From Anoplolepis gracilipes (taxonomy: Eukaryota > Arthropoda > Insecta > Hymenoptera > Formicidae), in contig NC_132977.1 in NCBI RefSeq assembly GCF_047496725.1, positions 4,125,501 through 4,189,500 on the forward strand: a stretch of DNA of 64,000 nucleotides, read 5' to 3'. This document shows, one piece after another, positions 1 to 11,458 of this stretch (the stretch's first letter is position 1; each line of letters begins with the position of its first letter). Under the pieces are notes generated by a model that searched no databases, had not been told where the DNA came from, and saw only the letters and a program-made list of their open reading frames with translations. The position numbers were made by a program, and so were the translations under genes.

Positions 1-118
1 TGTAACAGTAGGCTGTCTCTTCTTGCTGTGCTCCTAGCGACCGCCTGAGAGCGGGCTGTTCAGTTCAATGTGCTCTACCTGCTCACGAACATTGATTCAA
101 TCTTGACGGGATACCCTG
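1..118. mobile_element. End of a Tc1/mariner-like element, cut by the window edge
   Basis: The segment ends in GATACCCTG followed by TA at 119-120. This is the same terminal sequence and TA target site that closes the element at 4025-4410, where the other end reads CAGGATGTCC. The left part is outside the window, so size and coding content are unknown. The call rests only on the shared terminal motif and the TA flank. Confidence 0.4.
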
Positions 119-1164
119 TATATTTGATTTGTACAAGCAATCTCGAAATCATAGAGGTATACATATTATTACATGGGAGAAAGTATTAATAATATAATCA
201 AGCGTTATTTTTCAACCATTGGTTGAAGTTTGGCAAGCGAATGATTGCCGGTATAATTAAAAATAATTCCAAATTTTATATGCACATAGATTTTTGCAAG
301 CAGAAATCGTCAATTATAGTGTAAAATTCGTTCATCGTCAACACAGTAAATGTTTATAATTATAATGTTTTAAGCCAAAAAGTGTGCGTGGTACAATTTT
401 AAAGATAGTTAAATATCACATCTTTAAATTAAAATAAAATAGGCTGTCCAATTATCTTTGAATTTGTTGTATTATACGCATACTTCTTTTCAGCTTAAAA
501 TATTATGGCTATAAATATTCACTAACGATAAATTATATTATAATTCACGCTTTCTGTTTGCAAAAATCTTTACACACCTCGAACCTCGAACTTATTATTT
601 TTAATCATATCGATTATTTTATTTGCTTGTCAAATTTTAATTGTGGAAAATAACAATGCTTGCACGGCTATTAGTTCTCTCTCTCTCATATAACAATACA
701 TGCTTATGTGACTTCGAGGTTTGTACAAATCACATACACATACGTAATCAACGCTTGTATCTTTATTATTAGACTACTCTGTATTACTTTTTAAAATTGA
801 TAACAATGATACTAAGTTACATTTTAAAATCCATAACAAGTAATGGTAACAAATTAGTTTTGAAAATAACTTTTTCTCAACCTCGAAATGTATATATTAA
901 TTACTTCTTTTTACAATTTTTGTCTTCTATATAATCTATGATTTACAATTTGTCATAATAATGTTATAGTGAATTCTAAAAAGATATGCTAACATAAATT
1001 ACATAAATATATTACTTTATTACATAAATATTTTGCTTTAAAAAAAAATATAGAATCTAATAAAGAATTATAATATTACATAATAATCTAATAGATATTT
1101 TATGCATGCTACAATTAAAAAAAAAAACAATTTATATTCACAATTTGAATTCTATGATTTTTAG
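119..1164. other. AT-rich non-coding sequence and intron end
   Basis: No coding exon was recognised here. The last 70 bases resemble the bases just before the exon at 7632: both have an AATCTA..ATAGA..ATT.TATGC stretch, an A-rich tract and AATTCTATGA before a TTTTAG or TTTCAG acceptor. This suggests that part of an intron was duplicated together with the exon. Confidence 0.5.
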
Positions 1165-1856
1165 GTCAAAATATACAAGGCTCTTTTGAAACTGCTACAG
1201 ATTCTGACAAAAATAATATTACATTACTATCAGTAAAAGGCTCTCAAATAAAAATGGAAGAAGGAGATGATAACCGCATTACGTTACCGACAACAAATAT
1301 CGCTGATACTGAAACAGACGAAGCAATAGAATCACCGAAACAAGTAATTTGTTGTAGTCAAGATTTTTTGAAAAAAATAATGACAGATTTTGAAGACAAA
1401 ATGGAGAAAATGTTAGATGAAAAGATCGGTAATCTATTGAAAGTGTTAGAAGATATGAAAATCTGTTGTAATGGATCGATCACTGGAGAAGAGGAAGTGC
1501 CAATCTGTACTCAAGACTTGAATAGAAACTGTATTACACCAGTAGAGTGGTCATCGGAAATAGATGAATCAGAAGAATTCGTTATGTTACCAGAAGATCG
1601 GATTACGACACCGAATTTCATTGATGAAGAATCCAAAGTAGAGCAATCACCGAAACAAATAGATGATATTAAAAATATTGAAGCCATGGATAAAGACGAA
1701 GGGATGAAACATATTACAGATATTTATGAGAAAATAGAAAAATATTTCTATTTTTATGTTTCTATTATTATTTTTTACTTTATCAATCTTACAAAAGTAT
1801 TACTTAATGTTATGAGTAAAGACTACTTACAATTATGTAGCGCGGATGACAATTGA
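1165..1856 (+). CDS. Truncated paralogous last exon of the coiled-coil gene (possible pseudogene)
   Basis: The exon opens after the acceptor ATTTTTAG at 1157-1164 and stays open to a TGA at 1854-1856. An internal ATG lies at 1254, but the frame is open from the acceptor, so this is probably a terminal exon and not an intronless gene. Residues such as NNITLLSVK, NRITLPTTNIADTE, ESPKQ and NRNCITPV match the middle of the protein encoded at 7632-10409 almost position by position. Relative to that copy, about 430 N-terminal codons are missing and the C-terminus differs. The last 35 or so residues are hydrophobic (YFYFYVSIIIFYFI) and correspond at DNA level to sequence after the stop codon of the larger copy. 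No upstream exon was found in the window. Function is unknown; it may be a decaying duplicate. Confidence 0.5.
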
Positions 1857-2581
1857 ATAAAATAAATATATATATATGTGAAATCAATATATAATTGTTT
1901 AAGAGTCACATCAATTAGATTTTAATCAACTTAATGATTGATTATCTTTCAGATATCATCTTGTTCAACCAAATTTCAAAATTAATATTATGTAAACTAT
2001 AATTAATAATTATATGATTAGAAATTTTGATATTGATCGGAAATTTTAAAGTTCGGCCGAAATGGATTTATTAAATAAACATATAATGCATATACATAAT
2101 AAATAAATGAAACAATTACGCATTTATATAAATAATTTACCAATATTGCATATTTTATAGACATATTATTAGTCAATCAATTTCTCTATGCTTTTGTATT
2201 ATGTAATGCAAATTTATTTACATATATGCTTAAAAATAATCAAACTACCTGTTTGAATTATATATTTATACTTTCGAAAAAAATGGAGAATTAACTATCA
2301 CATCGTTTTTTTATCGTACAATACATATTTTGTTATTTTGTTATTTTACTCTTGAGCCGAATCTAGCATAGTCGTCAGTTTTTTAGAAATGGGTAGAGCA
2401 ACATATTCCGGAATAGAGTAATAAATTAGTAACAAATTAGCTGAAAATAATTTTTTTTTCTGAAAGAAATTTTATTTTTTTATTCTTTTTATTATTTTGA
2501 GTACTAATTTAATATTTTAACTATCACAGCCATTGATTTCTCCAAAATAACCGGAGAAACAAGATCTACAATAGAGCAATA

Positions 2582-2630
2582 TTAATAATAATAAAATAAA
2601 ATAATAATAATAATAATAAAATAAATTAGC
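2582..2630. repeat. AAT/AAAT simple repeat
   Basis: A run of AAT and AAAAT units about 50 bp long is visible directly in the sequence. Confidence 0.8.
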
Positions 2631-3921
2631 AACAAAAAAGCAAATTTCTGTGTTAGTTTTATTTGAGTATACCGAAGTGGCTGTACCAGCTTCAGTATAT
2701 GTCAGTGTGTCTTCTTCTACCCCCACTCATTGCATATCTATCTCACTCTGCAATAAAGGCAAACGCTCGGCGCATACTTACAATAGTCCACGTACGACTA
2801 AGAACACCACGTATTTTTTTCTCTGCAGTGTAGACGTGTTACTGCAAAAAAAAAAAATAAACATTGGTAGAAATTCATACGAAGATAATTTATCTTATTC
2901 ACGATTGAACAATTAAGATTAAGATCAAGATTGGATGAATTGACAATAATAAAGATTAGATAAAATTTTCTTTGTTTAACTAATTTACAATCAGAAAACT
3001 CTATGTACAGGATATCTGAGAATAAATAGTGCGGTTTCGATTTTTATACATAACATAATATAAATAAATATAAATTTTTGGCAAAACTTCTGGAAATGTC
3101 CATGCTTCGAGTTTGATGAAATTTTTAAAAATATAAATCAAGAATCTATAATTCTCGTCGGTTTAGACGATTTTTCTTATCAAAACACGTGAAAAATACT
3201 GTGTATGATGATTAGATATTTACCATCTCAGAGATAGAATCATTGAAATAATTGCAGTAGTTATGTCATGTCCTTGATCGAGTGGATAAATTAAATTAGC
3301 AAATTCAATTATGTACTATGCCATTAATGGAACATATATAAAATTTATTAAAGTAATAAAATTGTTTGAGATGCTGGTTATTGTCAAAAAGGTTTATTTA
3401 AATATTCAGTTATTAATAAAAATCAATCAAGACCCTATTACCCATTTTCGGATATTCTGTATTATTAAACTGAGAAAAAATGTTAGACTATAAAATAACG
3501 AAAATAAATTAGGATTAGGAATTAACGCTTTTTTTTGTAACGCTGTTAAGATTACAGTTAACACTAATTAAAATAAAATTATTAAGATTAATAACTGTTA
3601 CACTTACTTTTTTAAATTAATGTAACAGTAATTATTATATTACAATTTTTGTTTTTAACGAAAAAAGGAATTTTGATATAATTTTTCGATAACAAATAAC
3701 GAATTCACAATAATTATTTTTATACTTTTCGAATCAACACGGCATGTTTTTCATATATTTTTATATTCAATGTTATTTTATTTTGATATTTTGCGGTTAT
3801 GGTCGAATAAACTAATGTGTAAAAGACGTTTTGAACACACAAAATAATGCTATATGATTTAATTATAATTTACACAATAAATGTTTAAAAAATTAATACG
3901 TCTGCTAAAAACAATATATGC

Positions 3922-3947
3922 TTATATATATATATATATATATATTA
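3922..3947. repeat. TA dinucleotide repeat
   Basis: About 12 uninterrupted TA units inside a longer AT-rich region. Confidence 0.85.
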
Positions 3948-4024
3948 TTTATATATTATGTATTTATATATTTTATTATAACTAGACATCACAGGCGCGC
4001 GCTACGCGCGAGTTATTCCTTATA

Positions 4025-4410
4025 CAGGATGTCCTCAATTTAAATAGCATAGCTTCGGGAGCGTGTAGGGAACCAAAAAACTAAGACAAAAAGTTCTTTA
4101 GAGATTTGGTCGTTTTTGTCCCATTTTGGAGAAAATCGCAAAAAAAGAAATAAAATAAATTTTTGTTTACTTCTTTGTTTACACTTTATTCATGTTATCA
4201 TTTGTTATTGCAGATATTGTTCAAAATGCTGCCCTCTAGCAGCAATGGAAGCATTACATCTAGCTAACTGCATTAATTGCAGCTAGACATTGTTCTGGTA
4301 CAACTGACTAAAGATTGATTAAGAACTCGTAGGAGAAAGCAATAATGTAACAAACAAAAGAATGTAAAGGACATCAAGTGTTTACAAATATAAAAAAGCT
4401 TGATACCCTG
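4025..4410. mobile_element. Non-autonomous Tc1/mariner-like element (386 bp)
   Basis: The element begins CAGGATGTCC and ends GATACCCTG. These are imperfect inverted termini, flanked on both sides by TA (4023-4024 and 4411-4412), the usual target duplication of the IS630/Tc1/mariner superfamily. A relic of a transposase C-terminus is readable on the minus strand inside it. The rest has no open frame. The size and decay fit a deletion derivative that could move only with help from a full-length relative. Confidence 0.65.
4205..4279 (-). pseudogene. Relic of a Tc1/mariner-like transposase C-terminus
   Basis: Read on the minus strand, the frame gives QLMQLARCNASIAARGQHFE, then QYLQ and a TAA stop. 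Many insect Tc1/mariner-type transposases end in a segment like RCxxCIxARGGHFEHLL, so the RCNAS..ARGQHFE core is recognisable. A stop and a one-base shift appear just upstream, where PEQCLAAIN is readable in another frame. The open reading is therefore broken, and only the last two dozen codons survive. Confidence 0.6.
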
Positions 4411-4447
4411 TATGGTCACACTGCTATGAAATTGAATTTATGTATAC

Positions 4448-4710
<263 letters not shown>

Positions 4711-4712
<2 letters not shown>

Positions 4713-5507
4713 GATATAATTTGACAGCTACAGACAACACGAATGAAGCAAGCACATAAAGTTCGAGACTTCACGGATTTTTTAGAAAGAGACATACTCT
4801 TATTATAAATAATTAAAGTAATTATAATAAATCTTTGAGAAAAATAAAAATCCTTGCATACATATGTATAATTACAATAATTAAAAGATTATTTAAAAAA
4901 TAAATTTCGGAAAATTTTGATAACAAATTTTTTTTAAATAATACGATGAATTTATTTTATTATAAGCACAAATTATAATAATGTTTAAGAAACTATGTTT
5001 TTTATTTTTACAATAATGTCATATTAATTATTAATATAATTATACGCGCATGGCTCTCATTGCCTAGTATATTATTGTGTTTGTAAATATCGGAGTCTTA
5101 TGTATTTCAAATTATTATAATAAATATAATAATTTTTTTTGTAATATTTTCTCACAAAATTTGATTATAAAATTATGATTATAAATATATGTTATATATA
5201 CATATACATGTACATTTTACAAGCGTGTTTGCGTATTTACAAATATATTTATTTTTAATATTACTAATCATTATTTATAGTTAGAACGAGTATTTATTTC
5301 ATACTAATTGTTAATTTATCTAAGAGTATTTATCTCATAAACATATTTAAATTAATATAAAATTTACCGCAAATTCAAGTTTAAATTTATTATAAAATAG
5401 ATTTTGAATTGAAAAGAGGCGGTTATCCTTAATAATAATCTCGACAGTCGGGTCGCTAGCGTTGTTTTTGCTACGTGTTTATTTTCGTTCCTCTACTCAA
5501 TTTATGT
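4711..5507. other. AT-rich sequence upstream of the coiled-coil gene
   Basis: No exon was recognised until about 5508. This stretch could hold the promoter of the coiled-coil gene, but I see no convincing TATA/initiator pair. Confidence 0.4.
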
Positions 5508-5666
5508 ATGTGCCATCTGTACAGGGACTACAGGGCATTCGTTGTACGAAATCCGTTGGCTAAAGGTGCTACGTTTACTACGATTGAAATGACAAAATTT
5601 GCAATTTATTCGGTTATTCATGATACTGAATCAAAGAAATTTAAAACGCAGCAAATGAATAATAAG
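5508..5666 (+). CDS. Candidate upstream exon of the coiled-coil gene
   Basis: An open frame ends exactly at the donor AATAAG|GTAAGA (GT at 5667), in phase 0. The exon at 7632 also begins in phase 0, so the two can be joined in frame. The encoded text includes DYRAFVVRNPLAKGATFTTI and ends FKTQQMNNK. Two starts are possible: an ATG at 5508 (MCHLYRDYRAF), or an acceptor at 5523-5524 (CTGTACAG) making this an internal exon from 5525. The base composition is more gene-like than its AT-rich surroundings. I do not recognise the family. The link to the giant exon is inferred from phase and order. Confidence 0.4.
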
Positions 5667-7631
5667 GTAAGATTCTATTTGTCTATTCGGTTATTATAAA
5701 ACTGCATTTTATATTATTAAACTAAGCTTTCAATCTCCAGGTCAAATCTCGCGAGACAAATATATCTTTGAATTTTCATCAAATTAATTGTAAATCTCGT
5801 ATTGTCGTGAACTCTCCTGCTCAATTCGTATTTTGCCTCTTGATGTAAGATAAAACGTGTATAATTTCGATAAGATCTTATAATGCAACGACAAAATATT
5901 ATTTTCCAACGGAATTTCTAAGAATTCAAATAACATAATACTGAGATACTAGTAACTGAATATTCAGTTGAATAATATGAAATCGATTCGTTAAAGGATC
6001 GAAATTTAGATCGATGACTTAATTAATCTATGTAAAAATTTTAATTCTCACAGCTTTTAAAATTCACAATAATTTTTAGTAAAGCTTGCTAAATAACAAA
6101 TTAATATATAATTATAAGTTAATAGTTTTCTATAGCCGTTATATTGACCCTTGTTTAAGTTAGGTTTGTTTAGTAATTGAACAGGAAATTGTTCAGGACT
6201 TAATCAAAACGTAACGCTTTTCATGCAATTACTGTGTAGAAATAATGTACAAAATTTGAACTTAATTAATTAGCAATAAAGGAATAATAAATACCTAAGA
6301 AACTATATAATTCAAATTATATAATAAGTAATAAATTCATTTAAATTTAATATATTATTTAAACATTTGATATATAATTATAGTGTGTAAAGAAAAAGAA
6401 ATTTTTTTAGTTATATATTTATTTTTTAAATTTTATTTATGTTTTATTCATATTATTATAATATATTTTTATATTACTTATAATATCAAAATTTAAAATT
6501 TTAAATATTATTATATTATATATTATATGAATATCAAACAGAAAATAATTTTAAGATGTAAGAAAAATACATTTAGACAAATCATTTCTTCATATATAAT
6601 ATAATAAAATGATATCGCATTTATTCTTCTATATTCATATTTATTTACTTTCTGAAAAAAATCTCTGAAGATCTATTGTTGTTGAATTCCAATGCATAAT
6701 TTTATTGAAGATTTTTAATTTCTTTAGTTGATTTTCAGTTGTGAACTTTATTTGACAGTTTCCATTAACAAAGAGAAACGTATTGAGTGAATCAGAATTT
6801 TTTTGAGAATTGGATGTAAAAAAAGCAGATGATAACTTTAAAAGTAAAATATTTTTAACTTTTTTTTTCATTAATTTTTAAAAGCTACAACAAATTTTGC
6901 CTAGTTACTTACTATGCAGTATTTTTGTATTGTATAAAGAGAAATCAAAATACTAGATAGTAACTGGTCGAGTGTTCAGTCAAACTGCACAAATTTCTAG
7001 GAACAAAAAACCAGGAAATGATAAAATATTAATTACTTTTATAATTAATATTTTTTTTATGAGTTCATACTTTATTATACAATGTCACAATAGATTATAT
7101 ATGTAGGTATATACATAACTTGCACACCTTTAATAATTTGTAAATTATGTTTTATGAAAAATTGTTACATGTAAAAATTGTATAATTTCAAAAGTGTCAT
7201 TGTATAATATTATACATCTATTTTTTCATAAGTGAAAGTGTTTCAGAGATTTAAAGAAATGAAACTACTCTAATTTTTTTTATATAAATTGATTCTTTAC
7301 ATGAGTATTATACATAAAAAGTTATAACGGTTGGATGGCCAAAAATTGAATAGTTTACGAAATATTTTACATTTTAATATATAACTTAAATTTACATAAG
7401 CTATGAAATATCTTGTAAAATATTCATTTGTCGATTATCTTATCTAATTACTTTTATATACAAAATAATGAGAAAAATCCGTTGATGTAAAGAAAACATA
7501 GTTCTTAGTATATATATTAATATACGCTTATAGATAGATTATAAATATATTTTTTAAAATTATAAAATCTATAATAGAAAATATTATGCTTAATTAAAAA
7601 GTATATTTATTTTTAATTCTATGACTTTCAG
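5667..7631 (+). other. Putative intron of the coiled-coil gene
   Basis: A strong donor at 5667 and a TTCTATGACTTTCAG acceptor ending at 7631 bound this AT-rich stretch. An open minus-strand frame at 6641-6871 (Lys/Asn-rich, starts MKKKVKN) has no splice or homology support and was not called. Confidence 0.4.
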
Positions 7632-10409
7632 ATTACGTTGCCCAAGGACCTATCTTATGAGATGTCACCGTCGAATACACTTTTGCTAGAAAGTTCAGGC
7701 AAAGGAAACAATGATAAAATTCATGAATCACAAAATATGCCACTGTTATTAAAACCCAGTGAACAAGAAGTATCCATTCAGCAAGGAAAGAAATTTGATA
7801 TTAGTTATGATAGCGCAAACTTACCGGAAGTCACAAAGGAAGAAGAGTTTATTACGCAGCAACCTGCAATTGATACCATGTTATCTAAGAAGAACGTTAA
7901 GAACGTCCAGGCTATTTTCAAAGAAATAGAGCAATGTGAAAAGGATTTAAAAAATTTATCAACACATGTGCAAATGATAACAAATGCAAAAGCGTTTGAC
8001 AGAATGATCCATACACCAAGTATTTATTATATGAGCCCTCAGATTATTACGCAACAATCTACAACTGATTCCACTTTATCTACAAAGAGCACTAAGGTAA
8101 TTAAGTCTGTTCGTGAACAATTGGACCAATTTAAAGAGGAAATAAAAAATATAGAATCAATGCATCAGCAAATAATAACAAACGTAAAAGCGGCTAGCGT
8201 TGAGATGACCAATAAGTGGAATAACATCAATGATAAAGAAAACAAGCTGAGGGGACAGAACACATATTGTCAGTTAGTCGCAAAGAAGTATCAGGATGAG
8301 ATTAACAAACATGAATTTGAAATGCGTCGATACAATATGCCAGATGAAAAGTTGAAGAGGTGCACTGATTCCGTTATACAGAACACTGATATGATGAACA
8401 AGATTTCGGAGTTGACAGACGAAGTGAAGAAACTTAAGCTCGAGAACCAACAATGCTTGGAGCTGATTAAAGAATCTTCTTGCAATAAAGAGAATATACG
8501 CTTTAAACGTCGAGAATATGAGGTTGAAAATAACAAGAATCAGGAGATTAAACATGAAGAATGTGAATCTGACATATATATAATAAACGAGACAGCAACA
8601 TCATATACAGAGAATGAATTGGAGCGACGTTTGGAAAAAAATCATATCTCATTGATAACAACAATGGCCGAGAAGATAAAAGTAAATATAGAGCAATTGA
8701 AATTCACAACGAAAGTGGTCGAGCTTGATAATATGTATAATATATTGAAAAAAGAGAAGTTGAGTTTGCTATCGCTAAAGAACAAACATAACAAAATGTT
8801 TCGGACGGAATTCAATACCCCGATATTGCAGAAGACCTTCCTTCCAGAAGAGAGCCACCAAAAATTGTCAGAAGCAAATAGCGTATCGTCGAATCTGCAA
8901 ACCTTGAAACAGCAAGTTGCTGAAGTTATTACAGATATTGATCAAAATAATATTACATTACCATCAGTAAACCAGTATCAAATAAACCTGGAAGAAGAAG
9001 ATTATAATCGCATTACGTTACCGACAACGGATATCGCCGATATGAAAATGGATAAAACAACAGAATCACCCAAACCAGAAGATATAGCTTTAAATTCTTT
9101 GCTAGAACTGGTGATGACAGGTGTTGAAAACAAAATACGTACAATATTCAGTGAAAATTTGAATAAAGTAATGAAAGTGTTAAAAAATTCAAAGAGAAAT
9201 GATAACTCGACTGTTGTAGAAGAACAAGTGCCAAATTTTAGTAAAGACTTGAATAAAAATTGCATTACACCAGTAATATCTCAAATAGAGGAACAAAAAA
9301 ACCAAAATGTTTATGAGTTGTTACCGCCAACGAATTACGTTGTTAACAAATCCGACAAAGCAGAGGAATCACCGAAACAAATAGATGCCTCCTTGGTAAA
9401 ATCGTTAACAGATTATGAAGAAAAAGTTAATGAAATACAAAATGAATATGTCATTGAAATGTTGGAGATATTAAAAGATCTAAAAGGAAACAAACTTGAT
9501 AAATCTACTGTTGTAGAACAAGTTTCAAATCAAGATAAAGTAGCAAATGATAAGACAGAAACTAAGAAAGATGATATAATTTTTAGAAACGAGATATTAC
9601 GTCAAGTGCTGATTCAAGAAGAAATTAATGAAGTACAAAATGAAGATTATATTAAAATAAAGGAGTTATTAGAAAATATGGAAAAAATTCATAAATCTAC
9701 TTCTGTAGAAGAACAAGCAGCAGATGATAAGACAGAAACTAAGAAAGACGATTCAGTTTATAAGGAAGAGTCAACATTCTCGATTCCGTTATTTTCTCCT
9801 ATAAAAGACCAGGATATAGAAACAAATATTATGCACAAATCATATCAAAGTCCATCGTCCGCTCAATCTGATGACTATCAATCATTCAAAAATTTAAATT
9901 TGTATCAAAAACTTACGAATGATACTTATATATCACAACATGACGAAAAAGTTAGTCCGAATAAGGTAGATGCAAATGTAAGTAATAATGATATGCATTG
10001 TGACTTCTGTGATGTAGCCAGGAAAATTTTAATCACATGCTATCCAGAATACGATATTAGTGAGAATATGTATTATATAAAATACCAACCTATTGAGAAT
10101 AACAAAAATAAAGATCACGAATCCATGTTAAACGTAGCTATCGAAGAAGATCAAACTACAGAAGATATAAAAGAAAGCGAAATTGAAGTTAAAAGCATAG
10201 ATTCAGACACAACCAGTTATAAAACATTATTACATTACACAGAAGATGTAGATGTAATATTGGAAAAAAATGTCAAAGCCGCTAAAGATGGAACCTTGAT
10301 CGCCGAAGATACATCTAATGTCGCACATAAAACTAATTATAAACTAAATGGGAAATTTATTGATCAGAAATATTTGTCTAAATATTGCCCAGATAAAATG
10401 TTTTTATAA
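7632..10409 (+). CDS. Giant last exon of a repeat-rich coiled-coil protein
   Basis: The frame is open for 925 codons from the acceptor at 7631 to the TAA at 10407-10409. The first in-frame codons read ITLPKDLSYEM, so the exon begins inside a protein and its first Met is not a natural start. The protein is rich in Lys, Glu, Asn and Ile. Helical heptad-like stretches at about residues 75-130, 145-185 and 240-290 suggest coiled coils. Internal duplications are visible: FITQQPAID and IITQQSTTD about 65 residues apart, repeated ITLP..ESPK units in the middle, and two copies of DDKTETKKDD or NDKTETKKDD. A CDFCDVARKIL segment near the C-terminus contains a CxxC pair. No catalytic domain, signal peptide or membrane segment is evident. 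The family is not recognised. A truncated paralogue lies at 1165-1856. A structural or scaffold role is only a guess. Confidence 0.75.
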   Translation: MTLPKDLSYEMSPSNTLLLESSGKGNNDKIHESQNMPLLLKPSEQEVSIQQGKKFDISYDSANLPEVTKEEEFITQQPAIDTMLSKKNVKNVQAIFKEIEQCEKDLKNLSTHVQMITNAKAFDRMIHTPSIYYMSPQIITQQSTTDSTLSTKSTKVIKSVREQLDQFKEEIKNIESMHQQIITNVKAASVEMTNKWNNINDKENKLRGQNTYCQLVAKKYQDEINKHEFEMRRYNMPDEKLKRCTDSVIQNTDMMNKISELTDEVKKLKLENQQCLELIKESSCNKENIRFKRREYEVENNKNQEIKHEECESDIYIINETATSYTENELERRLEKNHISLITTMAEKIKVNIEQLKFTTKVVELDNMYNILKKEKLSLLSLKNKHNKMFRTEFNTPILQKTFLPEESHQKLSEANSVSSNLQTLKQQVAEVITDIDQNNITLPSVNQYQINLEEEDYNRITLPTTDIADMKMDKTTESPKPEDIALNSLLELVMTGVENKIRTIFSENLNKVMKVLKNSKRNDNSTVVEEQVPNFSKDLNKNCITPVISQIEEQKNQNVYELLPPTNYVVNKSDKAEESPKQIDASLVKSLTDYEEKVNEIQNEYVIEMLEILKDLKGNKLDKSTVVEQVSNQDKVANDKTETKKDDIIFRNEILRQVLIQEEINEVQNEDYIKIKELLENMEKIHKSTSVEEQAADDKTETKKDDSVYKEESTFSIPLFSPIKDQDIETNIMHKSYQSPSSAQSDDYQSFKNLNLYQKLTNDTYISQHDEKVSPNKVDANVSNNDMHCDFCDVARKILITCYPEYDISENMYYIKYQPIENNKNKDHESMLNVAIEEDQTTEDIKESEIEVKSIDSDTTSYKTLLHYTEDVDVILEKNVKAAKDGTLIAEDTSNVAHKTNYKLNGKFIDQKYLSKYCPDKMFL

Positions 10410-10558
10410 CAATTATTATTAATTTTATTATTCTGCAATTTTATTAATGTTTGTAACTAAAGACTCGTTAGATAGGATGACATTTTGTTGAAGATCTTAT
10501 CAAAAATATTTTTGGACATTGATGATTACACATCGAAGACAGCTTTTTAATCAACATT

Positions 10559-10564
10559 AATAAA
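10559..10564 (+). terminator. Candidate polyadenylation signal of the coiled-coil gene
   Basis: AATAAA lies about 150 bp after the stop codon of the giant exon, within the usual range for a 3' UTR. AATAAA is frequent in DNA this AT-rich, so the assignment is tentative. Confidence 0.35.
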
Positions 10565-11458
10565 GGTAATAATCGCAAATTGAAACCGAAATTAATGTTG
10601 CATTGACAGAAATACAGATTAATATTTAAATAAGATAATGAAAATTAATAAATGGAATTACACATTGAATCAAATTTTTTAACGGCTTTATTTTTAATTT
10701 ACTTTATTTTAATTTACTGCTTTTCATTACAATAAATCTACATATAATCAAAATATCTAGTCTTGAGTGGCATTTTGAATAATTTATATTTTACTAATTT
10801 TCTAAATCATGTTTTTATTGTTTTAGGAAAAAGGAAATAAAAGAAATAACAAATGATTCGAGAAACGAGGATGTACTATACGATGTCTTAATTTGATCAT
10901 TTGAAATATTTTGTTTATTCTAATAATGTAAATTGCGTAAAGAAATGAAGGAAACTATTGTGTTTCATACAAAGGTACACAGGTATTGTTGTTCAATAAT
11001 ATTTTTAAGCAACATGGAATTTAAAATTTTAAGATATAATGAAATTATAACGTAAATAAAGTCATAATTTTCTTTTATAAATTGATTCTCCTATTATGCA
11101 GATAAAAAGAAAATTTTATTGAAAAATTAGAAATAAATATTAAGTAAGTTATTTAATAATTTACAAGATATTTATTCATTTATTATATATTTATTGCGTG
11201 ATATAATTCTGCAATAAAATATAAAATATTCTTTCCTTGATGATTTTATAAAAATATCAGCTGATTATAAAATTAATTGAAAAAATGTTTATGTATAATT
11301 ACAATTATATAGTAACAAAAATACCATTATATCAATTACATTCTTACAAGAAAAAATTATCAACTGATTTTTTTATAAAAATATAAAGTATAAAACGTTA
11401 TAATTATTGTATAATATTTTATAGTTTATGTAAATAACTAAAATCTCTTATAAAAGAT

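Larger units (their letters stand above)
1857..4024. other. AT-rich intergenic sequence, no gene seen
   Basis: Only short unsupported reading frames occur here. The stretch holds AAT-type simple repeats, a TA tract and a GC-rich inverted patch (GCGCGCGCTACGCGCG) at about 3993-4010 next to the mobile element. Nothing else was recognised. Confidence 0.5.

Noticed and set aside
2522..2543. TATCACAGCCATTGATTT resembles the start of miR-2/miR-13 family microRNAs
   Set aside because: Only the first half matches, and the surroundings fold into just a 7-bp stem in the wrong position for a 3' arm mature sequence.
6641..6871. Minus-strand 76-codon frame starting MKKKVKNILLLK
   Set aside because: Lies in an AT-rich putative intron, with no splice signals, promoter or recognisable similarity.
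8274..8555. Antisense frames of 81-93 codons inside the giant coiled-coil exon (also 9002-9265)
   Set aside because: Shadows of the coding strand caused by its biased composition.
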